A stretch of DNA of 64,000 nt, taken from the NCBI GenBank assembly GCA_052116865.1, contig JBQKKG010000007.1:124001-188000 (forward strand). The letters are read 5' to 3'. The translations under genes and the position numbers were made by a program. Below are positions 1 to 8,430 of this stretch, one piece after another. The number at the start of each line of letters is the position of its first letter. Within the stretch, counting starts at the first letter, position 1. The stretch is from CAUPWF01 sp963515125 (GTDB lineage Bacteria; Bacillota; Clostridia; Lachnospirales; Lachnospiraceae). The notes below the pieces were generated by a model. That model made no database searches. It saw only the letters and a program-made list of their open reading frames with translations, and was not told the DNA's origin.

Positions 1-189
1 TTCTGTCGCCTCTTTGATAATAATTACATTTTTATGCGCATCCTGAATACACTCTAGCTGATGCTTCTTGGCAAACGCAACACAATAATTGCTAATTGCA
101 TCCATATTTCCTGAACCCCTTGGAATGCTACTGATCTCTTCAAAGTACTTCCACACTGCCTGTGGTTCATATTGTTCTAATACGCTCAT
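1..189 (-). CDS. pepD: PepD-type aminoacyl-histidine dipeptidase, N-terminal part (truncated by window edge)
   Basis: This is the first 63 codons of a gene that continues off the left edge of the window. The translation begins MSVLEQYEPQAVWKYFEEIS and continues with SSIPRGSGNMDAISNYCVAFAKKH. This matches the N-terminus of cytosolic Xaa-His (beta-Ala-His) dipeptidases of family M20, in which the F-x-x-I-S/C-x-I-P-R/H motif opens the catalytic domain. The metal ligands lie further downstream and cannot be seen. The start is the ATG at 187-189, preceded by a strong GGAGGTGG ribosome site six or so bases away. It is the most downstream minus-strand gene here, separated from its neighbour by a GC-rich palindrome. 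The exact peptidase subtype is an inference from the N-terminus alone. Confidence 0.75.
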   Translation of the reverse strand, partial: MSVLEQYEPQAVWKYFEEISSIPRGSGNMDAISNYCVAFAKKHQLECIQDAHKNVIIIKEATE

Positions 190-262
190 AATCCACCTCC
201 ACCATTCCTTTTATTCCATCATTCTTTCTCTATTCTACGGTGCCAAACTTTGGATGTCAACT

Positions 263-307
263 ACTTTGGGGACGGGGGCAATGTAACATTGCCCCCGTCC
301 CCAAAGT
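263..307. repeat. GC-rich palindrome, GGGACGGGGGCAATG family, copy 1
   Basis: A perfect inverted repeat of 22-base arms around a single central base (285). Its arms carry the core GGGGACGGGGGCAATGT and its complement. The flanking arm bases (ACTTT/AAAGT) differ from other copies while the core is shared with 17352-17397, 28697-28760 and 29661-29704. It lies between pepD and a small ORF, so it may act as a transcription terminator, but no long T-run follows. The shared core with variable outer arms points to a dispersed repeat family. Confidence 0.85.
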
Positions 308-315
308 CAAATTTC

Positions 316-414
316 TTATCTTACGATGTTATATATCAACAACCCTACTGTTGCTAGCACTCCCACTACAGACGCCGTATTAATTATTTTATTGGTCCTA
401 TTTGTTATTACCAT
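316..414 (-). CDS. Small single-span membrane protein, 32 aa
   Basis: A short ORF with a good ribosome site (GGGAGTG seven bases before the ATG at 412-414). The peptide starts MVITNRTNKIINTASVVGVL and ends with a hydrophobic stretch ATVGLLIYNIV followed by Arg. A polar, basic N-terminus followed by about 18 hydrophobic residues predicts one transmembrane helix. Size and layout resemble the tiny one-helix membrane proteins of Firmicutes such as the YrzQ type, but I recognise no specific family. It follows xylB on the same strand after about 60 bases and could be the last gene of that transcript. The downstream palindrome at 263-307 would then end the message. The call rests on the ribosome site and composition only. 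Confidence 0.5.
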   Translation of the reverse strand: MVITNRTNKIINTASVVGVLATVGLLIYNIVR

Positions 415-476
415 AGAATCACTCCCTTCTAAGGAGAATAATAACAAATGAATTTGAAGATACTATGAACCGTTTC

Positions 477-1943
477 TTAAGATAAGCTGAATAATTCTTT
501 TACTGTTGGATATAATTTTTTAAATTTTACATATTTATCTTCATATAAAGCCGCTAATGTTGGGTCCGGATCAATCGTTTCTACCACCCTTATCATGTGT
601 TCTGCTGCATCTTCTACACTTTTGTATTCTCCACATGCTACTGCTGCTAGCATAGCTCCACCCATAGCCGGACCTTCTTCTACCTCAATGACATCCACCT
701 TTATATTTAATATATTAGCAATGAGTTTTTTCCAAAGTCGGCTTTTCGCTCCACCACCACATATTTTTGTTCGCTCTACTTGTATTCCTAATGATTTTGC
801 AACTTCAAAGGAATCCCGAATTGCAAAGGCCACCCCTTCTAGGATTGCTTGCGTCATATCTGCTCTGGTTGTATCCATAGACATCCCAATAAACATACCC
901 CTCGCACACGGATCATTATGTGGTGAACGTTCTCCCATAAGATATGGTAAAAAATAGACCTGATTATTTCCTAAATTAGTGATTATATCTTGCTCCTTTT
1001 GGTACTCCTTGGTTCCTATGATGTTATCCATCCACCACTGATTGCAAGATGCTGCACTTAACATACATCCCATAAGGTGATATTGACCATCTGCATGATC
1101 AAATGCATGCAACGCATTATTCCTATCTACCCCAAATGTCTTACTGGAGATAAATATTGTTCCAGAGGTTCCAAGGGAAATATTACATCTTCCATCTCCA
1201 ACTGTCCCTGTTCCAACAGCTGCTGCTGCGTTGTCCCCTGCGCCAGCTACTATTTTTACTCCTGGATTAAATCCAAAGAATGTTGCTAGTTCGGGTTTTA
1301 ATTCGCCCACTACTTCAAAGCTTTCAAATGCCTTCGGTAGTTGCTCTTCTCCTACCCCACAGATTGCAAGCATTTCCTTTGACCATCTTCTATTTTTAAC
1401 ATCGAACAATAACGTACCCGAAGCATCCGACACATCTGTTGCAAATACCCCTGATAACCCATAGGTCAAATAATCCTTTGGTAACATAATTTTTTGAATT
1501 TTTTCAAAATGTTCTGGCTCATTATTTTTTACCCACAAGATTTTTGGTGCTGTAAATCCTGCAAATGCTATATTGGCTGTATAGGAAGATAATACTTCCC
1601 TACCAATGACTGTATTTAGATACTCTGTCTCCTTAACAGTTCTGCCATCATTCCAAAGAATTGCTGGTCGGATTACTCGGTCCGCGTCATCTAATATGAC
1701 CAGTCCATGCATCTGCCCTCCAAAGCTAATTCCTGCAACTTTTGATTTATCAAAGCCTTCTGTTAATTCCACAATCCCCCTCGTTACTGCTTGCCACCAA
1801 TCTTCTGGGTTTTGTTCTGACCATCCAGGATGAGGAAAAGATAATTTATATCCCTTTGAAATACTATTGAGAATAGTCCCGTTGCCCTTCATGAGAAGAA
1901 GCTTTACCGCTGATGTTCCTAAATCAATTCCAATATAATACAT
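477..1943 (-). CDS. xylB: Xylulokinase (FGGY family)
   Basis: ATP-dependent kinase converting D-xylulose to D-xylulose 5-phosphate, the entry to the pentose phosphate pathway; cytosolic. About 488 aa, the usual length for XylB. The N-terminal FGGY domain opens with the phosphate-binding stretch YIGIDLGTSAVK and contains the sugar-site motif FGGQMHGLV. The C-terminal domain has GAGDNAAAAVGTG and, near residues 395-405, the adenine-site motif CGGGAKSRLWKK. The reading frame also offers GTG (1952) and ATG (1949), but the ATG at 1941-1943 lies at the right distance from AGGTGA, so I choose it. It starts ten bases after the stop of the polyol dehydrogenase, so the two are almost certainly cotranscribed. 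This fits oxidation of a pentitol followed by phosphorylation. A kinase for a related ketose cannot be excluded. Confidence 0.92.
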   Translation of the reverse strand: MYYIGIDLGTSAVKLLLMKGNGTILNSISKGYKLSFPHPGWSEQNPEDWWQAVTRGIVELTEGFDKSKVAGISFGGQMHGLVILDDADRVIRPAILWNDGRTVKETEYLNTVIGREVLSSYTANIAFAGFTAPKILWVKNNEPEHFEKIQKIMLPKDYLTYGLSGVFATDVSDASGTLLFDVKNRRWSKEMLAICGVGEEQLPKAFESFEVVGELKPELATFFGFNPGVKIVAGAGDNAAAAVGTGTVGDGRCNISLGTSGTIFISSKTFGVDRNNALHAFDHADGQYHLMGCMLSAASCNQWWMDNIIGTKEYQKEQDIITNLGNNQVYFLPYLMGERSPHNDPCARGMFIGMSMDTTRADMTQAILEGVAFAIRDSFEVAKSLGIQVERTKICGGGAKSRLWKKLIANILNIKVDVIEVEEGPAMGGAMLAAVACGEYKSVEDAAEHMIRVVETIDPDPTLAALYEDKYVKFKKLYPTVKELFSLS

Positions 1944-1952
1944 ACACATCAC

Positions 1953-2993
1953 CTATCCTATTTTAATTACTGCTTTTACAACATCATCTTTATGATTTAT
2001 TACAAAATCAAATGCTTGATCTGTATCTGCAAAATCAAATTCATGAGTTACAATTCCCGAAACATCAATCATCCCTTTTGCAATAGCATTGATTGCTTTT
2101 GGATAAATATTTCTATAACGGAATACAGATTTGATCGTTGCCTCCTTCGCCATAATTTTTGCAAAATTGTATTCTATAATATCATCTGCTGCTAAACCAA
2201 CTAACACAATCGTTCCACCACGTTTTACCAAATAAGGAGTCTGTTTGATCGTTATTTTATTTCCGGCAGTCTCAATTACAACATCAATCCCTGCTCCATC
2301 TGTCAATTCATCCAACACTTCAGTTGCAGACTCTTCCATTGCATTTATAACCCTAGTTGCTCCGAGTTTCAAAGCATAATCCAGTCGTTTCTGCATCACA
2401 TCTACTACCGTGATATCAGTTGCTCCATATGCTTTACATGCAAGAAGGGTCACTAGACCGATACAACCAGCACCTAAGATTACAACAGAATCTCCTAACT
2501 TTACCTCACCCTGAGCTGCTGCATGCATTCCTACAGCTAATGGTTCCACCAAAGCTCCTTCTTTAGTCGTAATATTATCCGGTAATTTAAAGCACATATT
2601 AGCAGGAAAAGCAATATAATTTTCTAAACATCCATGATATGGTGGTGTCGCCAAGAATTCTACGTCTGGGCACAAATTGTATTTTCCTTCTTTACAGAAT
2701 TCACATTGTCCACAGGTACATCCTGGTTCTAGTGCAACTTTATCTCCAATTTGAAGAGATGTGACATCTTTACCAACCTTTACAATCTCTCCAGCACATT
2801 CATGTCCTAGAATAAAATCGCCATTGACTACAAAGTCTCCAATTGCACCATGTTCCAAATAGTGAACATCAGAACCACAGATTCCAACATACTCTAGTTT
2901 TACTAATACATCCGCATCCTTTACTGTTGGTACCGGAATCTCTCTTGTTTCCATTTTGTTTAATCCTGTCATATATACTGCTTTATTTTCCAT
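1953..2993 (-). CDS. Zinc-dependent polyol dehydrogenase (xylitol/sorbitol/L-iditol dehydrogenase type)
   Basis: NAD-dependent medium-chain dehydrogenase of 346 aa that oxidises a polyol to a ketose. Catalytic zinc ligands are visible as Cys39 (GICGSD) and His64-Glu65 (LGHECAG). The structural zinc loop has Cys94, Cys97, Cys100 and Cys108 (CTCGQCEFCKEGKYNLC). A Rossmann motif VVILGAGCIGLV follows near residue 170. The Y-H-G-x-L-E-N motif after the zinc loop is typical of the sorbitol/xylitol dehydrogenase branch. The start ATG has AAGGAGAG eight bases upstream. Its position between the binding protein and xylulokinase suggests that the product is D-xylulose, made from xylitol or D-arabitol, or alternatively that sorbitol is the substrate. 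The exact polyol is inference. Confidence 0.85.
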   Translation of the reverse strand: MENKAVYMTGLNKMETREIPVPTVKDADVLVKLEYVGICGSDVHYLEHGAIGDFVVNGDFILGHECAGEIVKVGKDVTSLQIGDKVALEPGCTCGQCEFCKEGKYNLCPDVEFLATPPYHGCLENYIAFPANMCFKLPDNITTKEGALVEPLAVGMHAAAQGEVKLGDSVVILGAGCIGLVTLLACKAYGATDITVVDVMQKRLDYALKLGATRVINAMEESATEVLDELTDGAGIDVVIETAGNKITIKQTPYLVKRGGTIVLVGLAADDIIEYNFAKIMAKEATIKSVFRYRNIYPKAINAIAKGMIDVSGIVTHEFDFADTDQAFDFVINHKDDVVKAVIKIG

Positions 2994-3032
2994 GATATTC
3001 TCTCCTTTTCCTCTGAAAATAATAGTATGTCC

Positions 3033-3049
3033 CGGCGTTACAAACGCCG
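3033..3049. promoter_or_regulatory. Intergenic stem-loop between binding-protein gene and dehydrogenase gene
   Basis: A 7-bp perfect stem (CGGCGTT/AACGCCG) with a 3-base loop lies in the 68-base gap after the stop of the binding-protein gene. No T-run follows on the minus strand. Such hairpins commonly protect the highly expressed binding-protein message or reduce read-through into downstream genes; that role is inferred. Confidence 0.55.
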
Positions 3050-3061
3050 AGACCCTTGGTT

Positions 3062-4066
3062 TTATTCCGTAATTAATCCTCTATCTTTGTACATTTTTAC
3101 ATATTCACTGGCATTATCCTTATTGATCAATGGAGCTTCAATATTCGTGTCAATCTGTTTTTCTTCACCTGTCAATAACTTATGTACTGTCTCTAAATTA
3201 AGAGATGCCAAATCGATCGCAGATTGTAAACATGTTGATGTCATCTTTCCTTCTTCAATTAAAAGACATGCTTCTGCAGTTCCATCAACACCGTAAGATA
3301 AGATATCTTTAAATTTATCTTTTCCAGACACTACCTCTAGTGCACCGGCTGCCATGTTATCATTCATTGAAATAATCGCATCAATCTGATCATTCGATGT
3401 AATCCAGTCTTCCATATATTGAACCGCTTCATCTTTGTTCCAGTTTGCAATTTGTTCTCCAACGATTTTTACATCTGTACGTTTTTTGAAGAATTCTGTT
3501 TCCCATGCTTTTCGTCTCTGGTCTGCATGGAAGTTACCAGATGGTCCATCTAATACAACTACTTTTGCATTCTTTGGCACTTGCTCTACTGCTACTTTTG
3601 CATTTACTGCCGCTTGCTCATATGGATCAGCATCTACAGAAGATGCTCCATCAATTCCGTCAATACGTGCATTTGTTGTAATTGCGACGATTCCCGCTTT
3701 TACAATTTTTTCTACATACGGTCTTTGCGCTTCTCCGTTATTTGGTTGCACAATAATTGCATCATATCCACTTGTAATTGCATTTTCGATTGCTGCATTC
3801 TCTTTCTCATCATCTGCTTGACCATCAAATACATCCAACGTTATATCATCGTATTCATCTGCTGCGGATGTCATTTCGTTTGCTAACCAAGCTGCAAATG
3901 AATCAGACTGCGCTCTGGCAATATAAGCCACCTTATACCCATCAGAAGATTTTTCACTCTTTTTATCTCCTGTTGACGAAGCTGATTTATCTGCTCCACC
4001 GCATCCTACAACCATCGTTGCCACCATTGCCGTACATAATAGTACACTTACTAATTTCTTTTTCAT
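3062..4066 (-). CDS. Sugar ABC transporter substrate-binding lipoprotein (RbsB-like, Peripla_BP_4)
   Basis: Membrane-anchored extracellular binding protein, 334 aa, for import of a sugar or polyol. The N-terminus is a lipoprotein signal (MKKKLVSVLLCTAMVATMVV) ending in the lipobox VVGC, with Cys22 or so as the lipidation site. A Ser/Lys-rich linker follows. The mature domain starts YKVAYIARAQSDSFAAWLANE and contains GYDAIIVQPNN and DQIDAIISMNDNMAAGAL, typical of periplasmic-binding-protein-like family I (ribose/galactose type). It lies 60 bases after the permease gene and upstream of the dehydrogenase and kinase, so its ligand is probably the polyol or pentose these enzymes use. The specific ligand cannot be read from the sequence. 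Confidence 0.88.
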   Translation of the reverse strand: MKKKLVSVLLCTAMVATMVVGCGGADKSASSTGDKKSEKSSDGYKVAYIARAQSDSFAAWLANEMTSAADEYDDITLDVFDGQADDEKENAAIENAITSGYDAIIVQPNNGEAQRPYVEKIVKAGIVAITTNARIDGIDGASSVDADPYEQAAVNAKVAVEQVPKNAKVVVLDGPSGNFHADQRRKAWETEFFKKRTDVKIVGEQIANWNKDEAVQYMEDWITSNDQIDAIISMNDNMAAGALEVVSGKDKFKDILSYGVDGTAEACLLIEEGKMTSTCLQSAIDLASLNLETVHKLLTGEEKQIDTNIEAPLINKDNASEYVKMYKDRGLITE

Positions 4067-4126
4067 TTCTTTTTCCTCTCTTTCTTAATTTATTGATTAT
4101 TTATGTCAAATACATGGAGTTCCAAG

Positions 4127-5116
4127 TTACGAATTGGCCTTTTCAGCCTTATCCTCAACCAAGATTACTTTTTGTGTTTTTTTAGATTTAGATCGAATAT
4201 CCCAAATAACGGCCAGCGCAATAATTGCACCTTTTACAATCTGTTGTACATAAGAATCCACCCCAATAAGGTTCATAATATTATTAAGGCACCCAATAAT
4301 AAATGCTCCAGCAAGAGTCCCCATTGTAGTACCGACACCACCTGAAAAACTAGTTCCTCCAACGATCGCTGCTGTTAGTCCCTCCATCTCATATCCTACT
4401 GCACCATTTGGTAAGCCTGCATTTACACGAGACATGAACAATACACCTGATAATCCAACTAGTACTCCATTAATAGCAAACACAATATACTTTACTTTTC
4501 TTACATTAATACCCGATGCTATGGAAGCCTCTTCATTTCCACCAATTGCATAAAGAGAACGTCCAAATCTTGTATGTCGTAATACATACCATATAATGAC
4601 AGTTACAATTACCATGATAATAATAGATACCGGTACTGGACCAACTGTCCCTTGCCCAAATACAACATATTTATCTAACTGCAAAATATTTTGACCTTTT
4701 GTAAATAATAATGCAATCCCCCGAGCTACTTGTTGCATGGCCAATGTAGCAATAAATGGAGGTGCATTTAGATTTGTTACCATCAATGCATTTACAAGGT
4801 TACAAGCAACTGCGACTACGACTGCAACAAGTACCGCTAATACTAAAGAACCTGACGATTTGTAAGAACTAATCGACAACACTCCAGCAAGTGCCAATAC
4901 CGCACCTGACGAAAGATCTAACATTCCACTGACAATTAAAAGCATTTCGCCATATGCTAAGATTGTACTAACCGCTAATTGTTTCATAATATTGGAAATA
5001 TTTCCTGCCGATAAAAAGTTTTTATTCAAACAGCTGCAAAGTAAAATCATGACAAATAACACAATAAAGATTGAATACTTTTCCATTGCCTGATTGTTTT
5101 TTAGTTTTAATTTCAT
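4127..5116 (-). CDS. Sugar ABC transporter permease (RbsC-like)
   Basis: Integral membrane permease of 329 aa belonging to the branched-chain/ribose family (BPD_transp_2). It shows eight to ten hydrophobic segments beginning with YSIFIVLFVMILLCSCL. Family motifs include GEMLLIVSGMLDLSSGAVLAL in the first third, NLNAPPFIATLAMQQVARG in the middle and GLTAAIVGGTSFSGGVGT near the ATPase-contact loop. It starts 11 bases after the ATPase stop and precedes the binding protein. A single permease gene implies a homodimeric channel. The start ATG has AGGAGGAAAA upstream. Confidence 0.9.
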   Translation of the reverse strand: MKLKLKNNQAMEKYSIFIVLFVMILLCSCLNKNFLSAGNISNIMKQLAVSTILAYGEMLLIVSGMLDLSSGAVLALAGVLSISSYKSSGSLVLAVLVAVVVAVACNLVNALMVTNLNAPPFIATLAMQQVARGIALLFTKGQNILQLDKYVVFGQGTVGPVPVSIIIMVIVTVIIWYVLRHTRFGRSLYAIGGNEEASIASGINVRKVKYIVFAINGVLVGLSGVLFMSRVNAGLPNGAVGYEMEGLTAAIVGGTSFSGGVGTTMGTLAGAFIIGCLNNIMNLIGVDSYVQQIVKGAIIALAVIWDIRSKSKKTQKVILVEDKAEKANS

Positions 5117-5127
5117 TTTTCTTCCTC

Positions 5128-6621
5128 CTACTTTGTACTGGTTGCATACTTCATAATTAATTCTTGACTGAATTCTTCTTGTTGTAATTCACCTGTGATT
5201 TTCCCCTGATTCATAACATAAATTCTGTCACACATACCTATAAGCTCTGGTAATTCCGATGAAACCATAATAACCCCTCGCCCTTGTTCTGCCATCTCCA
5301 CCATTAATTTATAAATTTCGAATTTGGCACCTACATCAATTCCTCTGGTAGGTTCATCTAGAATAAGGATTTCTGGATTCCGAAGCATCCATTTTGCTAA
5401 CAATACCTTTTGCTGATTTCCGCCACTTAGTGACTGTATTGTAGTTTCCAGCGATGGCGTTTTCACTTTCATCTTATCGAAATATTCACTAACTACTTTA
5501 CGTTCTTCTTTCTCGTGGGCGTACCCACCATAGATTACTTTCTCAAGACTTGAGATACTTGCATTTTCCATGACGCTTCGAATCGGAATAATTCCATACC
5601 TCCTTCGATCTTCGGAAAGCATTACCATCTTGTTGCGAATACTATCTTCTACTTTGTGAATCTCTACTTTTTTATTATCGATGAAAATATCCCCGGAAGT
5701 AATTGGATCCAGCCCAAAAATGGCACGCATAACCTCTGTTCTTCCTGCGCCAACAAGGCCTGCAAATCCAACAATTTCTCCCCTCTTAACATGGAAATCA
5801 ATATCTCGAAATATCCCTTTACTGTACAGATCTTTGATTTCTAGTAAATTTTCTCCAATTGAAACTTCTGTCTTCGGATACACATTTTCCATTTTACGAC
5901 CAACCATTAACGCAATGATTTGATCCATATCAATCTCACTTGCAGAATGGCTTTCTACCACCGTTCCATCCCGAAAAACAGTAATGTCATCCGCAATTTG
6001 AAATACCTCATCTAATTTATGGGAAATATATACAATACTAACGCCCTTTTGTTTTAGTATCTCTATCTTCTTAAATAGCATTTCAACCTCTCGCTGAGTA
6101 ATTGCGGAGGTAGGTTCATCCATTACAATAATTTTTGCATTATTAGAAATTGCTTTTATAATTTCTAACATTTGAATATCCGATACTGTGAGAGTTTTTA
6201 ATTTTTGCGTCGGTTTATATGGCAAATGTTCTGCTTCCAGAAACTCAACGGTCTTTTTTCTCAATAACTTCCAATCTATATTTCCAAGTTTTGTAACCGG
6301 AAGTCTTCCCAAGAAAATATTTTCCTCTATAGACATTTCTGGTATGTAATTTAACTCTTGTGCAATCATTGCTATTCCATGATGTCTTGCCTGTATTGGA
6401 TTTTGTATTTTAACCGGTTTTTCATCAATGAATATTTGTCCAGCATCTGGTTTGTAAATTCCGTTAATAATTTTCATTAATGTAGATTTACCCGCACCAT
6501 TTTCTCCGCACAATGCATGAACTGTTCCTTTCCTTACAGAAAAGTCGATTTTATCCAAAGCCTTTACACCCGGAAAAGATTTTTCTATCTGCGAAACTCT
6601 TAACTTAATCTCTTGCTCCAT
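5128..6621 (-). CDS. Sugar ABC transporter ATP-binding protein, two fused ABC domains (RbsA-like)
   Basis: Cytosolic energiser of the importer, 497 aa with tandem nucleotide-binding domains. Domain 1 has Walker A GENGAGKSTLMK near residue 40 and Walker B IIVMDEPTSAIT near residue 165. Domain 2 has the shortened P-loop GLVGAGRTEVMRAIFG, the signature LSGGNQQKVLLAKW and an intact Walker B ILILDEPTRGIDVG. The length and layout are those of the CUT2 family. The start follows GGGAGGAGAAAGA. It is the first gene of the transport/catabolism transcript, about 200 bases downstream of the response-regulator terminator, so it has its own promoter, probably activated by that regulator. I saw no convincing -35/-10 pair in 6622-6821. 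Confidence 0.9.
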   Translation of the reverse strand: MEQEIKLRVSQIEKSFPGVKALDKIDFSVRKGTVHALCGENGAGKSTLMKIINGIYKPDAGQIFIDEKPVKIQNPIQARHHGIAMIAQELNYIPEMSIEENIFLGRLPVTKLGNIDWKLLRKKTVEFLEAEHLPYKPTQKLKTLTVSDIQMLEIIKAISNNAKIIVMDEPTSAITQREVEMLFKKIEILKQKGVSIVYISHKLDEVFQIADDITVFRDGTVVESHSASEIDMDQIIALMVGRKMENVYPKTEVSIGENLLEIKDLYSKGIFRDIDFHVKRGEIVGFAGLVGAGRTEVMRAIFGLDPITSGDIFIDNKKVEIHKVEDSIRNKMVMLSEDRRRYGIIPIRSVMENASISSLEKVIYGGYAHEKEERKVVSEYFDKMKVKTPSLETTIQSLSGGNQQKVLLAKWMLRNPEILILDEPTRGIDVGAKFEIYKLMVEMAEQGRGVIMVSSELPELIGMCDRIYVMNQGKITGELQQEEFSQELIMKYATSTK

Positions 6622-6821
6622 TCTTTCTCCTCCCTACTTACAACCTACAACTAACAGTGGTGCGCTTTTATTAACGTCACTATATCATTTGCATGTACTT
6701 TTTATAAGAAAGAGAATTTCTTTGTTATGGTATTATGTTGTGAAAAAGTTTGTTAATAAATTGATGATGTATAATATTGTGTTTCATATGCAATATATTG
6801 CGATTTCAATATTTTTCCAGC

Positions 6822-6862
6822 AAAAAAGACAGTTGCTTATAAACTTCTATCAACTGTCTTTT
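6822..6862 (-). terminator. Rho-independent terminator of the sensor/regulator operon
   Basis: A 12-bp stem (6824-6835 with 6851-6862) and 15-base loop, followed on the minus strand by TTTTTT. The upstream arm is made of the last codons of the response-regulator gene and the loop contains its stop codon. It separates the sensing genes from the ABC transporter genes. Confidence 0.85.
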
Positions 6863-8426
6863 CTTCTTTATTCCTATATTCTGTAATTGTCATTCCTGTA
6901 TATTTCTTAAAAGTCTTACTAAAATACTGAGCATCATTAAAACCTACATCTGTATATATATCTGCAACAGTAGCTGCTGTATTTTTCAATTTCTCCTTTG
7001 CTTTTTCAATCCGGATACGATTCAAGTAAGAAGAAAAATTAATACTCTGCTCCTTTTTAAAAAGTACCGAAAAGTAATATTTAGACAGCCCTACATAGTT
7101 AGCAATTTGATCTAATGTTATTTTTTCTGCATAATGATCCTGCATGTATTGTATTGCTTTTTTTACCAAAATATCAGAGTGATCTATCTGGCCTTCCAAT
7201 ATTCCATTCATCAATGCTTTAAAAAATAACCTCATAGCTCCCATTACTTCTTCAAGGCTCTCCGCATCCATCATGCTTTTTTGCATGAGCAGGAGATGAT
7301 TATCATCCGGAATGTACATTTCCACTCGTTTCAAAATATCATTTGCCAAATGTGCCAATTGCAACTTCACCTCAAAGGAGTTTCCTCTCGTTGCATCTAT
7401 CTGTGCTTGTAGCTCATACATTCCAATTTCAACCGCTTTAAAATCTGCTTCTTCCACATATTGGCTTAATTTTTTTACAAGATTTTCATCATAACTGAAT
7501 ACCGTTCTTATATCATCTGCCATATCCGTCATTTGTAAATATTCTCCATCCTTAATGTAGAATAAATAATCAGATGCACGGAACAATAGTTCTGTTAAAC
7601 TTATAGCTTCTTCAATCGTATGGCTAATGGGTGAATATGCACATTTGAATCCAATATTAAAATATTGCTTAATTGAATTCTGTAAGTATCCTATTTCTTT
7701 TCTGATTTTTGTATCATTTAATTTATCCGATATCATAAAACATGTAATCGATTTGCCAAATTGCTTCGCAAAACAAATTCCAGGATCTTCACTAAATTTA
7801 TTAACTACGACTTCTAAACACGCCGTTACTATATTGGCTATTTGTTCTTTGGAATTCTTTTCATTCTTTAAACTTGTTCGAAAATCAAATTGTAAAAAGC
7901 AATACGAGCTGTCATTCCAAGGAACATTTGCTTTTAAAAATTCCTCTTTGACAACACTCAGACCTCGCGTACCGCTTAATAGTAATCCGAGCAAATATTC
8001 TTGCTGTTTCTTCAGTGCTACCTTTGTTTCAATCGCCTTACCCATTCTAGCTTCTAGTCTCATCCCCACTTTTGTCATAATCTCTTGCAGTTCCTGTTTT
8101 TCCATTTCTGCTTTCAAGATGTAATCCAGAACTTGCAGACTAATTGCCTCTTTGGCATAAGAAAAATCATCGTAGCAAGTTAAAAATATAATTTCTGTAT
8201 TTTGATTGTCCTCTTTGATTTTTGAGGCTAGCCAAATACCATCTTTTTTGGGCATTTTAATGTCTGTAATGACTACATCTGGTTTATGTGCCAAATACTT
8301 TTCATAAGCAACAATACCATTCCCAGCCTCAGCAACAATTTCAAATCCCAAGCTTTGCCAATCGATTAAGGACTTGATTCCAATTCGAACTAGCATTTCA
8401 TCATCTACAATCATTACTTTATACAT
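6837..8426 (-). CDS. YesN-type response regulator with AraC DNA-binding domain
   Basis: Cytosolic transcription activator of 529 aa. The receiver domain begins MYKVMIVDDEMLVRIGIKSL and has the phospho-acceptor Asp in PDVVITDIKMPKKDG near residue 55 and the conserved Lys in YILKAEM. A long central region of unknown fold follows. The C-terminal 100 residues are two AraC helix-turn-helix motifs, seen as ITLDQIANYVGLSKYYFSVL and VADIYTDVGFNDAQYFSKTF. The reading frame is open for 30 more codons upstream, but ATG 8424-8426 fits the receiver start and has GGAAG upstream. Its start lies four bases after the kinase stop. The partner kinase and flanking binding proteins suggest sugar-responsive activation of the adjacent ABC/xylB operon. 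Confidence 0.9.
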   Translation of the reverse strand: MYKVMIVDDEMLVRIGIKSLIDWQSLGFEIVAEAGNGIVAYEKYLAHKPDVVITDIKMPKKDGIWLASKIKEDNQNTEIIFLTCYDDFSYAKEAISLQVLDYILKAEMEKQELQEIMTKVGMRLEARMGKAIETKVALKKQQEYLLGLLLSGTRGLSVVKEEFLKANVPWNDSSYCFLQFDFRTSLKNEKNSKEQIANIVTACLEVVVNKFSEDPGICFAKQFGKSITCFMISDKLNDTKIRKEIGYLQNSIKQYFNIGFKCAYSPISHTIEEAISLTELLFRASDYLFYIKDGEYLQMTDMADDIRTVFSYDENLVKKLSQYVEEADFKAVEIGMYELQAQIDATRGNSFEVKLQLAHLANDILKRVEMYIPDDNHLLLMQKSMMDAESLEEVMGAMRLFFKALMNGILEGQIDHSDILVKKAIQYMQDHYAEKITLDQIANYVGLSKYYFSVLFKKEQSINFSSYLNRIRIEKAKEKLKNTAATVADIYTDVGFNDAQYFSKTFKKYTGMTITEYRNKEEKTVDRSL

Positions 8427-8430
8427 GTAG

